Origin: JBAZDV01 sp041669745
Lineage (GTDB): Archaea > Thermoplasmatota > Thermoplasmata > Methanomassiliicoccales > Methanomethylophilaceae
Assembly: GCA_041669745.1 (NCBI GenBank)
Contig: JBAYAO010000040.1
Coordinates: 1 to 11,982 of the forward strand
Length of the DNA: 11,982 nt
Reading direction: 5' to 3'
Part shown: in pieces, positions 1-7,503 of the stretch
Numbering within the stretch: the first letter of the stretch is position 1
How the letters are laid out: every line of letters starts with the position of its first letter
Translations under genes and position numbers: made by a program
The notes under the pieces: model-generated
What the model was told of the DNA's origin: nothing
Databases searched by the model: none
Seen by the model: only the letters and a program-made list of their open reading frames with translations

Positions 1-6
1 TTGAAG

Positions 7-79
7 TGCAGTCGCCGGGATTCGAACCCGGGCTAGTAGCTTGGAAGGCTACGATCCTAACCAGCTAGATCACAACTGC
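7..79 (-). tRNA. tRNA-Gly (anticodon UCC)
   Basis: On the minus strand the sequence folds into a complete 73-nt cloverleaf. The acceptor stem GCAGTTG/CGACTGC has one T-G wobble. The D arm is ATCT/GGAT with GG in its loop. The anticodon stem GTAGC/GCTAC encloses loop CTTCCAA, and the T arm CCGGG/CCCGG encloses TTCGAAT. The anticodon TCC lies at positions 43-45 and reads GGA and GGG glycine codons. The discriminator is A, as expected for archaeal tRNA-Gly, and no CCA is encoded, so it must be added after transcription. No intron is visible. A box A about 26 bp upstream (104-111) supports transcription starting just before the mature 5' end. The gene is divergent from the large TPR gene. Confidence 0.96.
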
Positions 80-103
80 CTACTTTCAGATAATTTGCAA
101 CAC

Positions 104-111
104 GTATTTAA
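104..111 (-). promoter_or_regulatory. box A promoter of tRNA-Gly
   Basis: Minus-strand TTAATAC-type box (TTAAATAC) centred 26 bp from position 81-82, two bases upstream of the mature tRNA 5' end. This is the standard archaeal box A spacing. It is assigned by eye from consensus and distance. Confidence 0.6.
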
Positions 112-160
112 TCATGATGATTGAGGGCCGGGATCATCGGTCTTTTTTCCGTTCCCTACT

Positions 161-168
161 TTTATCTA
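161..168 (+). promoter_or_regulatory. box A promoter of the TPR gene
   Basis: TTTATCTA is centred 26 bp before the ATG at 190, so the predicted transcript starts at the start codon (leaderless). No Shine-Dalgarno sequence is evident before the ATG, and an in-frame TAA at 181-183 excludes a longer protein. Confidence 0.5.
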
Positions 169-189
169 TACGCGGGAAGATAACAAGGC

Positions 190-3100
190 ATGGGAAATCC
201 TGTACCCGTCTTCTCGGATCCATCGGATCTGAAGTTATGGAAGAAACTGGACAAGATAGAGGACGGGCTGTCTTCGGGGAAAACGAAAAAGTACGATATG
301 ATGTTGGATGGTCTGGCCAAGGACCTTCGTAACGGTAACGAAGACATACATACGGTGATTCTGTCCAGAGTACTGAAGATGATATCGGCAAGGAAAGCGG
401 ACGATCTCGTATCGACCGTGATCGGGCTTATGGAGCGGTGTAGACTCTCGGACAGTTTACCGCAGTTGATCGCGGCCGATATACTCCTGAACAACGGGAA
501 CGTGGAATCTGCGAAATCCATATTGGAGAGGATGACGGATATCTCCGACAGGGCATACTGGGAGTATGAATGCGGAAAGGTATGTTTGGTCGAGAATAAC
601 CCGATCGCAGCGAACGAGCATTTCCTGAAAGCACGTTCCATCGACGATTCTTTTGTTCCGGTTTATGATGTTCTGAACGATGCAGATCCCGGACATGGTT
701 GGTCCTACTTAAGGGATATTGTGATCCTCCGCAAAGGTGAGACAAAGGTCCCTTTCGAAGTGGGCATTGCATCGAATTCCGCTCAAGAACTCTTCGGCAT
801 CTACTGGGAATGGGAGAACGGTAACAAGGGCAGTGCATTGGCAATGCTCAATGTGACGACCGAATTCATAGCCAAGGACAGAGAGTTCATCCTGGCGGCT
901 GCGAGGATCTGCAGGGACCAGGGCAAATATGGCGAATCCATAGATTTCTACAACGGTATCGTACTAGACCCGACAACAACGGAATCGATACTTTTGGAAC
1001 TGGTCGATACATATCTTGTTGCTGGATTATCCGAAAAAGCATTGGAGATATGCACGGAAATAGGTAAGATCGATCCGTTGGACCGTAGATACCTGGAATA
1101 CACCATGCGTGCGTACGCGCAGCTGGGTATGAAGTGTGAGTTGAGTAATTTTTCGAAGATACTGCTCAATTCCGAGCATTGCGACCTTGATGCGTACATA
1201 TTCACCATCGAGCTGATGATCACCCTCTCCATGCATTCGGAGGCCAGCGGCCTCATAACCAGATTGACATCGAGGTGTCCGGGCGAGGACATAGTGTATC
1301 TGCTCTCTTCGAAGAACGATTACGGGTCAGAGAGATATGTGGCAGCGCTGATCTCCGCGAACAAAGCCGTCAGGAGGATGCCCGAGAATCCCGAGAGCAG
1401 ATGTCAGAGAGCGCGGGTGTACCTCAAGATGGGGAAGACGAAGAAGGCTCTGCGTGATGTAAACGGTTCGCTCTCCGTAAGGAAGGATTATGCGCCTGCG
1501 TTGTTGCTGAAGAAGGACATACTCGTGGAATCCAAAGATTACGGCGAAGCATACGAGGTCTGCAGATCCGTTCTCAACAGCGATCCCAGGAATACGAATG
1601 CGATAAAGGATTCCGCGCATCTGCTGGGGTTGATGGACAGGGGCGAAGAATCCCTGGCCGCATACCGTGAGGCCTTGGGGATCAGAGAAGATATCAAACT
1701 GTTCACAAGCGTCATAACGACACTCATCGAGAACGGGAAGTATCAGAAAGCCATCGATCTGATAAAGGATTACGATGACATATACGGAAAATATGACGAG
1801 GTATGGATTCTCAGAGGGAACGCAGAATACAGGATCGGAAGGTTCATGGATGCTTCAGATTCATATTGCATGGCGACGGAGATATCACCATACGATCCGT
1901 CGATATGGCATTCGAAGGGTATGGCCGACGAGGCTGCGGGAGATCTGGAAAAGGCGGAGATAGACTACGACAAAGCGGTACTCATGGACCTCGACAACCC
2001 CGATTATTGGATATCCAAATCGGTCATCCAAGAGAAGAGGGGGAACTATGCCGGGGCAATAGATTCTCTGAACAGGGTCATAGTGGAACATCCGGGAAAT
2101 GTGTACGCACTGGTGAAAAAGGCGATCATCCTCGTGAAACTGGACAGATCTGCAGAGGCACTTTTCTTCATCGATCTGGCACTTAAGATAGATCCATCCG
2201 ATCTGAAGATCATCATCATAAAGAAGGACGTCTACAAGCATCTCAAGGACTACGCAAAGGTCCTATCGATGTGCGAGGCCATAAGATTCATCGGTCCTAT
2301 CGACGAAAGTGTGTTCATAGACATGTCCGATGCATTGGTGAATATGGGAAGGTACGGAGAGTCCATTTCAATCCTGGATGAAGCTGAGAGGTCCTATCCG
2401 GGATCTGTAACAATACTGACGAAGAGAATGGAGAACTATCGTCTTCAGGGCGATATCGAGCAGGAGATCGGTATCGGTAAGACGATTATCGACAAAGATC
2501 CGTACGATTCGGTCATAAAGACACAATTGGCCGATGCCTATGCCCGTGCAGGCGACAACGATTCCGCGACGAAGATATATGACGAATTGCACGCTGAGAA
2601 TCCGCAGGATTCTTCCATCACGGTGAAGAAGGCAAAGATAAGCTCGGATTCGGGGGATGAGAAAGACGCGATCTCAATGTTGGAAGAAGTGCTTAAGAAC
2701 GATCCTGACAACTTCGATACCCTGATGGAATTGGCAGAGATAATCTCCGGTTCAGGTGACGAAAGAGGTGCGATGGTCTACCTGGACAGGGCCATCGAGG
2801 TCAAGCCCGAATCGTCGAAAGGATATCTGATCAAGGCACGGATGCTGATCGACTCGGGATATTATACAGAAGCGCAGAGCGTGCTCAGCGAGGCATTGCA
2901 CTCGGTGCCTGAAGACGATCCCGAGATATGGGAGTGCATAGGCGAGACACAGGAGAGGATAGGTGATTTCAATCACGCCCTGATATCGTATGATGCCGCA
3001 ACGAAAAAAGGGATAGTGTCCGCCGACATATACCGCAGCCGCGGAAGAGTTCAGGAGGCCCTTGGAATGAGAGATGCCGCGCTGAACAGTTATGCATTCG

Positions 3101-3963
3101 CCATAGTCAACGATCCGAGGGATGTCATCGCGATCGAAAGGACAGGGACGATACAGGCGGCTCTCGGAAGGGAATCAGCTGCCATAAGGAATCTGGAGGA
3201 TGCGATAGCATTGGATCCAACGTATTCACCGGCGTTCATCTCAAGGGCCCGAATCTACAAGGTGCACAATGACACCGACGGCATAAGGAGATTGCTGGAC
3301 ATATATGAGCGGAACAGCAACGTCGATCAGCAGGTCGTTTCCGAATTGAACACGTTCCTATGCGATTCCGATGTGATTTGTGACGATGGACGGATCAAAG
3401 AGTCCGAGAATACAGAACAGGAAACGAAAGTGACCGACGATTCACTGCAAAGCTATGCCTGCGGGCTGCTCAAAAACGCATACGAAACCGGATTCGCATT
3501 GGATGACGAGATGCTGATAAAGAGAACAGGAATACCATCCGGGATATCGTCGGAGGTGCTGAGCTACATAGCCGACATAAGAGAGTACGGTGATATCGTC
3601 GTCGGTTCCCGTGAGTTCAAGAGATTGGAAGCTCTATCCAACAATGTGATCGTAAGGGAAAATCTCGAGGATATCGAATCGGATGTTCTGATATCCATAC
3701 CATCAGCCTACATCTCATCGGGTGCGAAGGACATAGAAGAAGCGAAGACGCTGATCGCGTACGTTTACAAGGTGCTGATGGAGGATATAGAACCGAAGAT
3801 ATTCGCAGACGAGATAGGCAGGGCGGTCGATGAGATGCGGACGGGATCAGGGGATGTGTCCGTTTTCTCCCTGATGAAAAGATTCGGTCTCGGGGTCTAT
3901 TCCGCAAAAACAGTAAAATTACTGGTGACGAAAGAATCAGGTTCAATATCTGTTCATATCTGA
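190..3963 (+). CDS. Giant tetratricopeptide-repeat protein, 1257 aa, with unassigned C-terminal domain
   Basis: The protein is almost entirely TPR-like helical hairpins from about residue 95 to 1045, roughly two dozen 34-residue units. Clear examples have the G-Y-A/F-A-P pattern, such as residues 547-580, 582-615, 615-648 and 977-1011. An acidic, low-complexity linker (about 1055-1085) leads to a C-terminal region of about 170 residues that is not TPR and that I cannot assign. Its end (about 1221-1246, VFSLMKRFGLGVYSAKTVKL) could form a helix-turn-helix. I see no signal peptide or transmembrane segment, so it is probably cytosolic. TPR arrays generally act as protein-binding scaffolds; the partner here is unknown. 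The first ATG after an in-frame stop is used, with a box A at 161-168. The last 21 bases overlap the 3' end of truD on the other strand. TPR identification is firm; any specific role would be a guess. Confidence 0.93.
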   Translation: MGNPVPVFSDPSDLKLWKKLDKIEDGLSSGKTKKYDMMLDGLAKDLRNGNEDIHTVILSRVLKMISARKADDLVSTVIGLMERCRLSDSLPQLIAADILLNNGNVESAKSILERMTDISDRAYWEYECGKVCLVENNPIAANEHFLKARSIDDSFVPVYDVLNDADPGHGWSYLRDIVILRKGETKVPFEVGIASNSAQELFGIYWEWENGNKGSALAMLNVTTEFIAKDREFILAAARICRDQGKYGESIDFYNGIVLDPTTTESILLELVDTYLVAGLSEKALEICTEIGKIDPLDRRYLEYTMRAYAQLGMKCELSNFSKILLNSEHCDLDAYIFTIELMITLSMHSEASGLITRLTSRCPGEDIVYLLSSKNDYGSERYVAALISANKAVRRMPENPESRCQRARVYLKMGKTKKALRDVNGSLSVRKDYAPALLLKKDILVESKDYGEAYEVCRSVLNSDPRNTNAIKDSAHLLGLMDRGEESLAAYREALGIREDIKLFTSVITTLIENGKYQKAIDLIKDYDDIYGKYDEVWILRGNAEYRIGRFMDASDSYCMATEISPYDPSIWHSKGMADEAAGDLEKAEIDYDKAVLMDLDNPDYWISKSVIQEKRGNYAGAIDSLNRVIVEHPGNVYALVKKAIILVKLDRSAEALFFIDLALKIDPSDLKIIIIKKDVYKHLKDYAKVLSMCEAIRFIGPIDESVFIDMSDALVNMGRYGESISILDEAERSYPGSVTILTKRMENYRLQGDIEQEIGIGKTIIDKDPYDSVIKTQLADAYARAGDNDSATKIYDELHAENPQDSSITVKKAKISSDSGDEKDAISMLEEVLKNDPDNFDTLMELAEIISGSGDERGAMVYLDRAIEVKPESSKGYLIKARMLIDSGYYTEAQSVLSEALHSVPEDDPEIWECIGETQERIGDFNHALISYDAATKKGIVSADIYRSRGRVQEALGMRDAALNSYAFAIVNDPRDVIAIERTGTIQAALGRESAAIRNLEDAIALDPTYSPAFISRARIYKVHNDTDGIRRLLDIYERNSNVDQQVVSELNTFLCDSDVICDDGRIKESENTEQETKVTDDSLQSYACGLLKNAYETGFALDDEMLIKRTGIPSGISSEVLSYIADIREYGDIVVGSREFKRLEALSNNVIVRENLEDIESDVLISIPSAYISSGAKDIEEAKTLIAYVYKVLMEDIEPKIFADEIGRAVDEMRTGSGDVSVFSLMKRFGLGVYSAKTVKLLVTKESGSISVHI

Positions 3964-5250
3964 TTTCATGAATTCACGCATCAGACATGTGGCGTAATTT
4001 CCTTTGGGAAGTGAAAATGCCATGGAGTAGCCGTCGTCATGTAAGTTATAGGACACATCGTTCAGCGGGCATAGGATCTCTCTTCTGCTGCCTTTGGAGC
4101 TGCAGTGTGTCAGCCCCGGAACGATGAAGTCCTTCTCCTCAAGTTTCTCACTCTGGATTATCGATCTCTCGATCTCGCCCATCTCCCCCTCTGCGAATAC
4201 GCTGTCCACTCCGTAAAGGGTTATGGATATGAACGCTTTTCCTGTGCTGACCTGTTTCGTGACAAGATCGATGTTCCGCGTCGTTGTAACTATGGGATTC
4301 TCATGTGCCGGGATCCTGTCTGAATTCAGAGGGATCACTATGTCGCCCTCGATCGGACGGTTGAGAGGTATCTCGCGTCTCATCCTTTCACTTAGCATCA
4401 GGTTGAAGAGATATGACTGGTAGGCATGGGTGAACATCATCTGAAGGTTGGTCGGCATCTCATTTATCGCCCCGATGTAGTCGCCGGGTTTTCGTATAAG
4501 ATGTTCTGCCAATGTTTTTTCGAATCCCATCGTCTTTGGCATATCCTGGATGACCGACGAGTAATCTTCGTTGCACTCAGCAAGCATACTTCTTGCTTTC
4601 ATCACATCTTCTCCTTCGAATTCGGAAGGTGCCGAAAGATAGATCTCCACAGCTTTTCTGGTATCACCGCGGACGATCATCTCACCGACCTTGTGTGTGA
4701 TCGGTCTTGACGTACCGAATCTTTGGACGCCGAAGTAATTGGGGAACCCGCCGGTCTCTTTTATAACGGAGATGATCTGGTCCAATGATTTTCCAACCTT
4801 GTCGATGGGGATATCGGGCTCTTTCACTCTGATGTCGAATTCATTGCCGATGAGGTCTCCGATCTTAATACTGCGACCAGCGGTATATGCATTCTCAAAT
4901 CTCAGATCTTTCAATTCGACCGTCGACAGTCTGTCCGGCGGACATTCGAAGGACATGAGTTGTGTCGTGACGGCTCTTTTATCCTTTGTTCCCGCAAAGC
5001 AGACCTTTTCCCTCGAGATATTCAATGTCCTGGCGAGAAGCCTCACGAGTCTGTTGGTCTCCCAGTTGGTGCTTGTGACGTCCGCGATCGTAAAACGGCC
5101 GTCCTTTTTCTCAGGAGGACGATCGGAGATCTCCCGTACAACGAAGTCCTCAGGCAATGTTTTGAGACGTCCGCCGGTGCCATCGGTCGTGCTCAGGTAA
5201 TAGAGCATCCCGACGTCTGCTTCGGCGGTCCTGCAGTCGCGATACCGCAT
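3943..5250 (-). CDS. truD: tRNA pseudouridine(13) synthase TruD
   Basis: This 435-aa protein belongs to the TruD family, which isomerises uridine 13 in the D arm of tRNA to pseudouridine. The catalytic motif AGTKDKRA is at residues 86-93, with Asp90 as the expected nucleophile. The family signature NYFGVQRFG is at 171-179, and the N-terminal GTGGRLKTLPEDFVVREI (24-41) and C-terminal KGNYATCLMRE (416-426) blocks are also typical. Residues from about 185 to 330 correspond to the TruD insertion domain. Length fits archaeal members. The first ATG is preferred over Met15 because archaeal TruD proteins carry a short stretch of this kind before the G-GG-LK block. It starts 7 bases after the rpo11 stop with no clear box A of its own, so it is probably co-transcribed. 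Its 3' end overlaps the TPR gene by 21 bp. Confidence 0.96.
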   Translation of the reverse strand: MRYRDCRTAEADVGMLYYLSTTDGTGGRLKTLPEDFVVREISDRPPEKKDGRFTIADVTSTNWETNRLVRLLARTLNISREKVCFAGTKDKRAVTTQLMSFECPPDRLSTVELKDLRFENAYTAGRSIKIGDLIGNEFDIRVKEPDIPIDKVGKSLDQIISVIKETGGFPNYFGVQRFGTSRPITHKVGEMIVRGDTRKAVEIYLSAPSEFEGEDVMKARSMLAECNEDYSSVIQDMPKTMGFEKTLAEHLIRKPGDYIGAINEMPTNLQMMFTHAYQSYLFNLMLSERMRREIPLNRPIEGDIVIPLNSDRIPAHENPIVTTTRNIDLVTKQVSTGKAFISITLYGVDSVFAEGEMGEIERSIIQSEKLEEKDFIVPGLTHCSSKGSRREILCPLNDVSYNLHDDGYSMAFSLPKGNYATCLMREFMKSDMNRY

Positions 5251-5257
5251 GATGACC

Positions 5258-5512
5258 CTATGCTTTGACGGTCGAGAAGTACTCTGCGATCGAGGTGGCC
5301 GCTTTCTTTATTGCGTCCTCGGGCTTTCCTTTGATCGTTTGGACGATGAGTACGGGCTGTTCCAGTTCAGGATGCTTGTCGACATATCTCACTATCTTGA
5401 CGTTTTTATCGGCGTTAAGCCTGTCCAAAAGAGGAGTTATCAAAGTCGTATCCGTATCTTTGATCTTTATCGTGATAGAATCGCTCGTTTTCTCGACAAG
5501 GTGAAGTTCCAT
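5258..5512 (-). CDS. rpo11: DNA-directed RNA polymerase subunit Rpo11 (subunit L)
   Basis: This 84-aa protein matches archaeal Rpo11/RpoL, the small partner of Rpo3 in the assembly platform of archaeal RNA polymerase (equivalent to eukaryotic RPB11 and one bacterial alpha subunit). Visible family features are the N-terminal MELHLVEK strand, a leucine-rich helix (TLITPLLDRLNADKNV), the Y-DKHPELEQPVLIVQT segment and the C-terminal helix GKPEDAIKKAATSIAEYF. An in-frame ATG at 5620 would add 36 residues reading into the ligase gene. It is rejected because those residues are not family-like and a box A (5534-5541) lies inside that extension, 26 bp from the ATG at 5512. The predicted message is leaderless. 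truD follows after 7 bases. The stop codon is TAG. Confidence 0.93.
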   Translation of the reverse strand: MELHLVEKTSDSITIKIKDTDTTLITPLLDRLNADKNVKIVRYVDKHPELEQPVLIVQTIKGKPEDAIKKAATSIAEYFSTVKA

Positions 5513-5533
5513 GTTCCCTTGTATATCGTCCTT

Positions 5534-5541
5534 CCTATAAA
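5534..5541 (-). promoter_or_regulatory. box A promoter of rpo11-truD
   Basis: Minus-strand TTTATAGG in the 49-bp gap between ligase and rpo11, centred 26 bp from the rpo11 ATG. It places the transcript start at the start codon and argues against the longer reading frame for rpo11. Transcripts from the ligase promoter may also read through. Confidence 0.55.
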
Positions 5542-5561
5542 TCTTTCCCACGGGCGCGCGT

Positions 5562-7322
5562 CTACAGCCCATCGGAATCATGAGATTGCAAATCGTACAT
5601 TTCCAATATCTCTCCGACACTCGTTGACTGTTCGGGTCCTTTGTCAGTCCTCACCCTCCCAGTGTATCTTGGGAACCTTATGCCGATGCCGGCATCTTCC
5701 TTTATTATGCCGATTGCGGCTGTATGGATCGGACTTATGCTGATCTCGGCACCGACCACTTCAAGGACGATTGCAGGTTCGAACCATACATCAGGGATCA
5801 TCTTAGCACTCACGTGTTGCGGTTTCGATTCTGATCTGTACCTGTCCAGCAATTCGGGCATCTTCTCGAGGAACGCATCATCGAAACCCGTGCCCAATTT
5901 GCATACGGTCTCATACGCACCGGATTCGGAATTAAAGGAAGCCATCAGCAGGGCTCCGTATTTTCCGGCACGTTTTCCCATACCGTAGAATGCACCGACC
6001 ACCACGAGATCGAACGAATCGGTGAGGTCCGAGCAATAGTCTTTCTTGTATTTGATCCAGAGGAAACCTCTGGATCCCGCACGATACACTGATGTGTCAG
6101 ATATCGATTTCGCCATTATTCCTTCGCATCTCGATGCGATGGCTTCGTCGAAGAACACCTCTCCTTCTTTCACCGACCTTATTATCCTCATCGTCGACAT
6201 CTGGATATTTTCAGCAATATCGAAGGATTTCGAGAGCAGATCCCTTCTTTCGATGTAAGGTCTGAGCGTCATATCGTTTCCGTTCAGATACAGCAGATCG
6301 AACATGAAGATCCTGACGGATATTTCCTTTACGGCACTCTTCATATCGTGTTTTCGTCTTCTATGCGTGACTGTTTGGAACGGCTGCATGAATCCGGTAT
6401 CAGGATCTATAGCAACGCATTCCCCTTCGATGATGGCATCCTTTCCGTTGAAATGTTCTCTCAGCGATTTCGCTATATCCGGAAAGTTCGCCGTGAGATT
6501 TTCAAGTCTTCTCGAGTACAATTTCACGGAATCTCCGCTTATGTGCGCCTGTATCCTGATCCCGTCGTACTTGTATTCCATTGCACATTCGCCGCCCATT
6601 CTCTCGATGACCTCGCCGATCGACGGGAGTCTTTCGGCGAGCATCACCTTTATGGGGTTGCCGACGGTGACACGTATTCCGAGGATACCGTCCATTCCGT
6701 CTTTTGCCAAGGTCTCGGCGACAAGACCCAGGTCGCAGGTTATATTGAACGCCCTTTCGATATCGGGTCTTGATTCCTTGCCGGCAAAGGTCTGTGCCAG
6801 AGCATCCAATATCGTCATAGATGCCGCACCGACCCTCATTCTGCCGGTTACGATCCTGCAGAGATACCTGGCCTCTATGGGTTCGGAGTTGTGCAGCATG
6901 TTCGCGAGATACTTCATCTTTCGGTCCTGTGAATCCCTTCCCTCGGCGGTCTCTATCGCAGTGAGATTCGCAATGACACGGTTCAGTGTAAGCGGTTCGG
7001 AATCGAGAGTGGTCTGTTTTTTTCCGGTGATGAGCGTTTCCGCGACGGTTCCCGGATCGCCTCCCCTGAGCCAAAGTTTCTCAACCTTTGAATATGGTGT
7101 TCCAGAAGTGAAAGATATGGCACGTAGGACGAGTTTGTCCGCCATTCCCAATTCTTGCTGATAAAAGTCAGGATGAAGTTTCCCTTGCGAAAGGTAGATG
7201 ATGTTACGGAGATCCTTCGGCGGTATGTTCCTGAAGAAATCCGATAGAATGTCCGTCATTTCCAGGCGGCTGCCCGTTGATTCCAGTCTATCGAACATCA
7301 CAGCAATGTCGGAGAACCTCAT
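5562..7322 (-). CDS. lig: ATP-dependent DNA ligase
   Basis: This 586-aa protein seals nicks in double-stranded DNA, joining Okazaki fragments and completing repair through a covalent lysyl-AMP intermediate. The order is the LigI-type N-terminal DNA-binding domain (about 1-215), adenylation domain and OB-fold domain. Nucleotidyltransferase motifs are visible: motif I EYKYDGIR at 249-256 with Lys251 as the expected adenylated residue, motif III around SRRLEN (270-275), motif IIIa FMFDLLY (339-345), motif IV EGIMAKS (400-406) and motif V WIKYKKDY (422-429). Motif IV has Ala where Val is more usual. The C-terminal RFPRYTGRVRTDK (549-561) is typical of archaeal members. Length fits the family. A box A (7344-7351) lies 26 bp before the ATG. 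The stop is TAG, and a second in-frame TAG follows nine codons later. Confidence 0.97.
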   Translation of the reverse strand: MRFSDIAVMFDRLESTGSRLEMTDILSDFFRNIPPKDLRNIIYLSQGKLHPDFYQQELGMADKLVLRAISFTSGTPYSKVEKLWLRGGDPGTVAETLITGKKQTTLDSEPLTLNRVIANLTAIETAEGRDSQDRKMKYLANMLHNSEPIEARYLCRIVTGRMRVGAASMTILDALAQTFAGKESRPDIERAFNITCDLGLVAETLAKDGMDGILGIRVTVGNPIKVMLAERLPSIGEVIERMGGECAMEYKYDGIRIQAHISGDSVKLYSRRLENLTANFPDIAKSLREHFNGKDAIIEGECVAIDPDTGFMQPFQTVTHRRRKHDMKSAVKEISVRIFMFDLLYLNGNDMTLRPYIERRDLLSKSFDIAENIQMSTMRIIRSVKEGEVFFDEAIASRCEGIMAKSISDTSVYRAGSRGFLWIKYKKDYCSDLTDSFDLVVVGAFYGMGKRAGKYGALLMASFNSESGAYETVCKLGTGFDDAFLEKMPELLDRYRSESKPQHVSAKMIPDVWFEPAIVLEVVGAEISISPIHTAAIGIIKEDAGIGIRFPRYTGRVRTDKGPEQSTSVGEILEMYDLQSHDSDGL

Positions 7323-7330
7323 GTGCGGAT

Positions 7331-7340
7331 TATACGTATA
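7331..7340. repeat. 10-bp perfect palindrome between ligase box A and ATG
   Basis: TATACGTATA is a perfect self-complementary sequence lying between the ligase box A and its predicted transcript start. An operator here would block polymerase loading, but no bound factor is known. AT-rich palindromes of this size also occur by chance. Confidence 0.35.
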
Positions 7341-7343
7341 GTT

Positions 7344-7351
7344 TCATATAA
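7344..7351 (-). promoter_or_regulatory. box A promoter of DNA ligase
   Basis: Minus-strand TTATATGA centred 26 bp from the ligase ATG at 7322, predicting a leaderless transcript. It is flanked by two short palindromes (7331-7340 and 7356-7368). Confidence 0.55.
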
Positions 7352-7355
7352 CCAT

Positions 7356-7368
7356 TTTCGATTCGAAA
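7356..7368. repeat. 13-bp inverted repeat just upstream of the ligase box A
   Basis: TTTCGA-T-TCGAAA is a perfect 6+1+6 inverted repeat ending about 5 bp upstream of the ligase TATA element, next to where the BRE lies. It could be an operator or activator site. Only this one copy was noticed. Confidence 0.4.
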
Positions 7369-7415
7369 GTACTTCATACACAAGCGAAGCATCGTAGTGA
7401 GTTCTGGTTTGACGA

Positions 7416-7423
7416 TTTATATC
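7416..7423 (+). promoter_or_regulatory. possible distal box A for the symporter operon
   Basis: TTTATATC in the divergent intergenic region would place a start near 7446, giving a leader of about 58 nt before the small membrane-protein gene. It competes with the better-spaced element at 7456-7463. Which one is used cannot be decided from sequence. Confidence 0.3.
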
Positions 7424-7429
7424 ACGGGA

Positions 7430-7444
7430 ACAGTCTAAGATTGT
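7430..7444. promoter_or_regulatory. 15-bp dyad, candidate operator of the symporter operon
   Basis: ACAgTCTaAGAtTGT has six perfectly paired positions, one G-T pair and a single central base. It lies between the two possible symporter TATA elements, about 11 bp upstream of the proximal one, where activators or repressors often bind in archaea. A regulatory role is inferred from symmetry and position only. Confidence 0.35.
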
Positions 7445-7455
7445 CCAGGTAAATG

Positions 7456-7463
7456 TTATATAT
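7456..7463 (+). promoter_or_regulatory. box A promoter of the symporter operon
   Basis: TTATATAT predicts a transcript start near 7485, giving an 18-nt leader before the ATG at 7504. Unlike most genes in the window this transcript is not predicted to be leaderless. The leader ends in an A/G-rich stretch (AAGAAGACAAGGA) without a well-spaced Shine-Dalgarno sequence. Confidence 0.45.
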
Positions 7464-7503
7464 GGAAGATCAACGCCCATTCGTCGACTGAAGAAGACAA
7501 GGA

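Noticed and set aside
138..150. CGGTCTTTTTTCC, also present at about 9309-9321
   Set aside because: Only two copies, one within helicase coding sequence. A 13-base match around a T run is plausible by chance and the flanks do not match.
4739..5200. 153-codon open frame antisense to truD
   Set aside because: It lies inside the conserved TruD catalytic region, with no independent coding evidence.
5562..5564. Possible pyrrolysine read-through of TAG (ligase, rpo11 and symporter all end in TAG)
   Set aside because: All three proteins are already full length for their families at the TAG, and the ligase has another in-frame TAG nine codons on. TAG is acting as a stop here.
5513..5620. 36-residue N-terminal extension of Rpo11 with a zinc-finger-like KCTICNLMIPMGC stretch
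   Set aside because: It is an out-of-frame reading of the ligase 3' end. The Rpo11 family starts at MELHL, and the box A lies within the extension.
6304..7161. 285-codon open frame antisense to DNA ligase
   Set aside because: The opposite strand encodes a full-length ligase with all motifs. The antisense product has no recognisable domain and no promoter.
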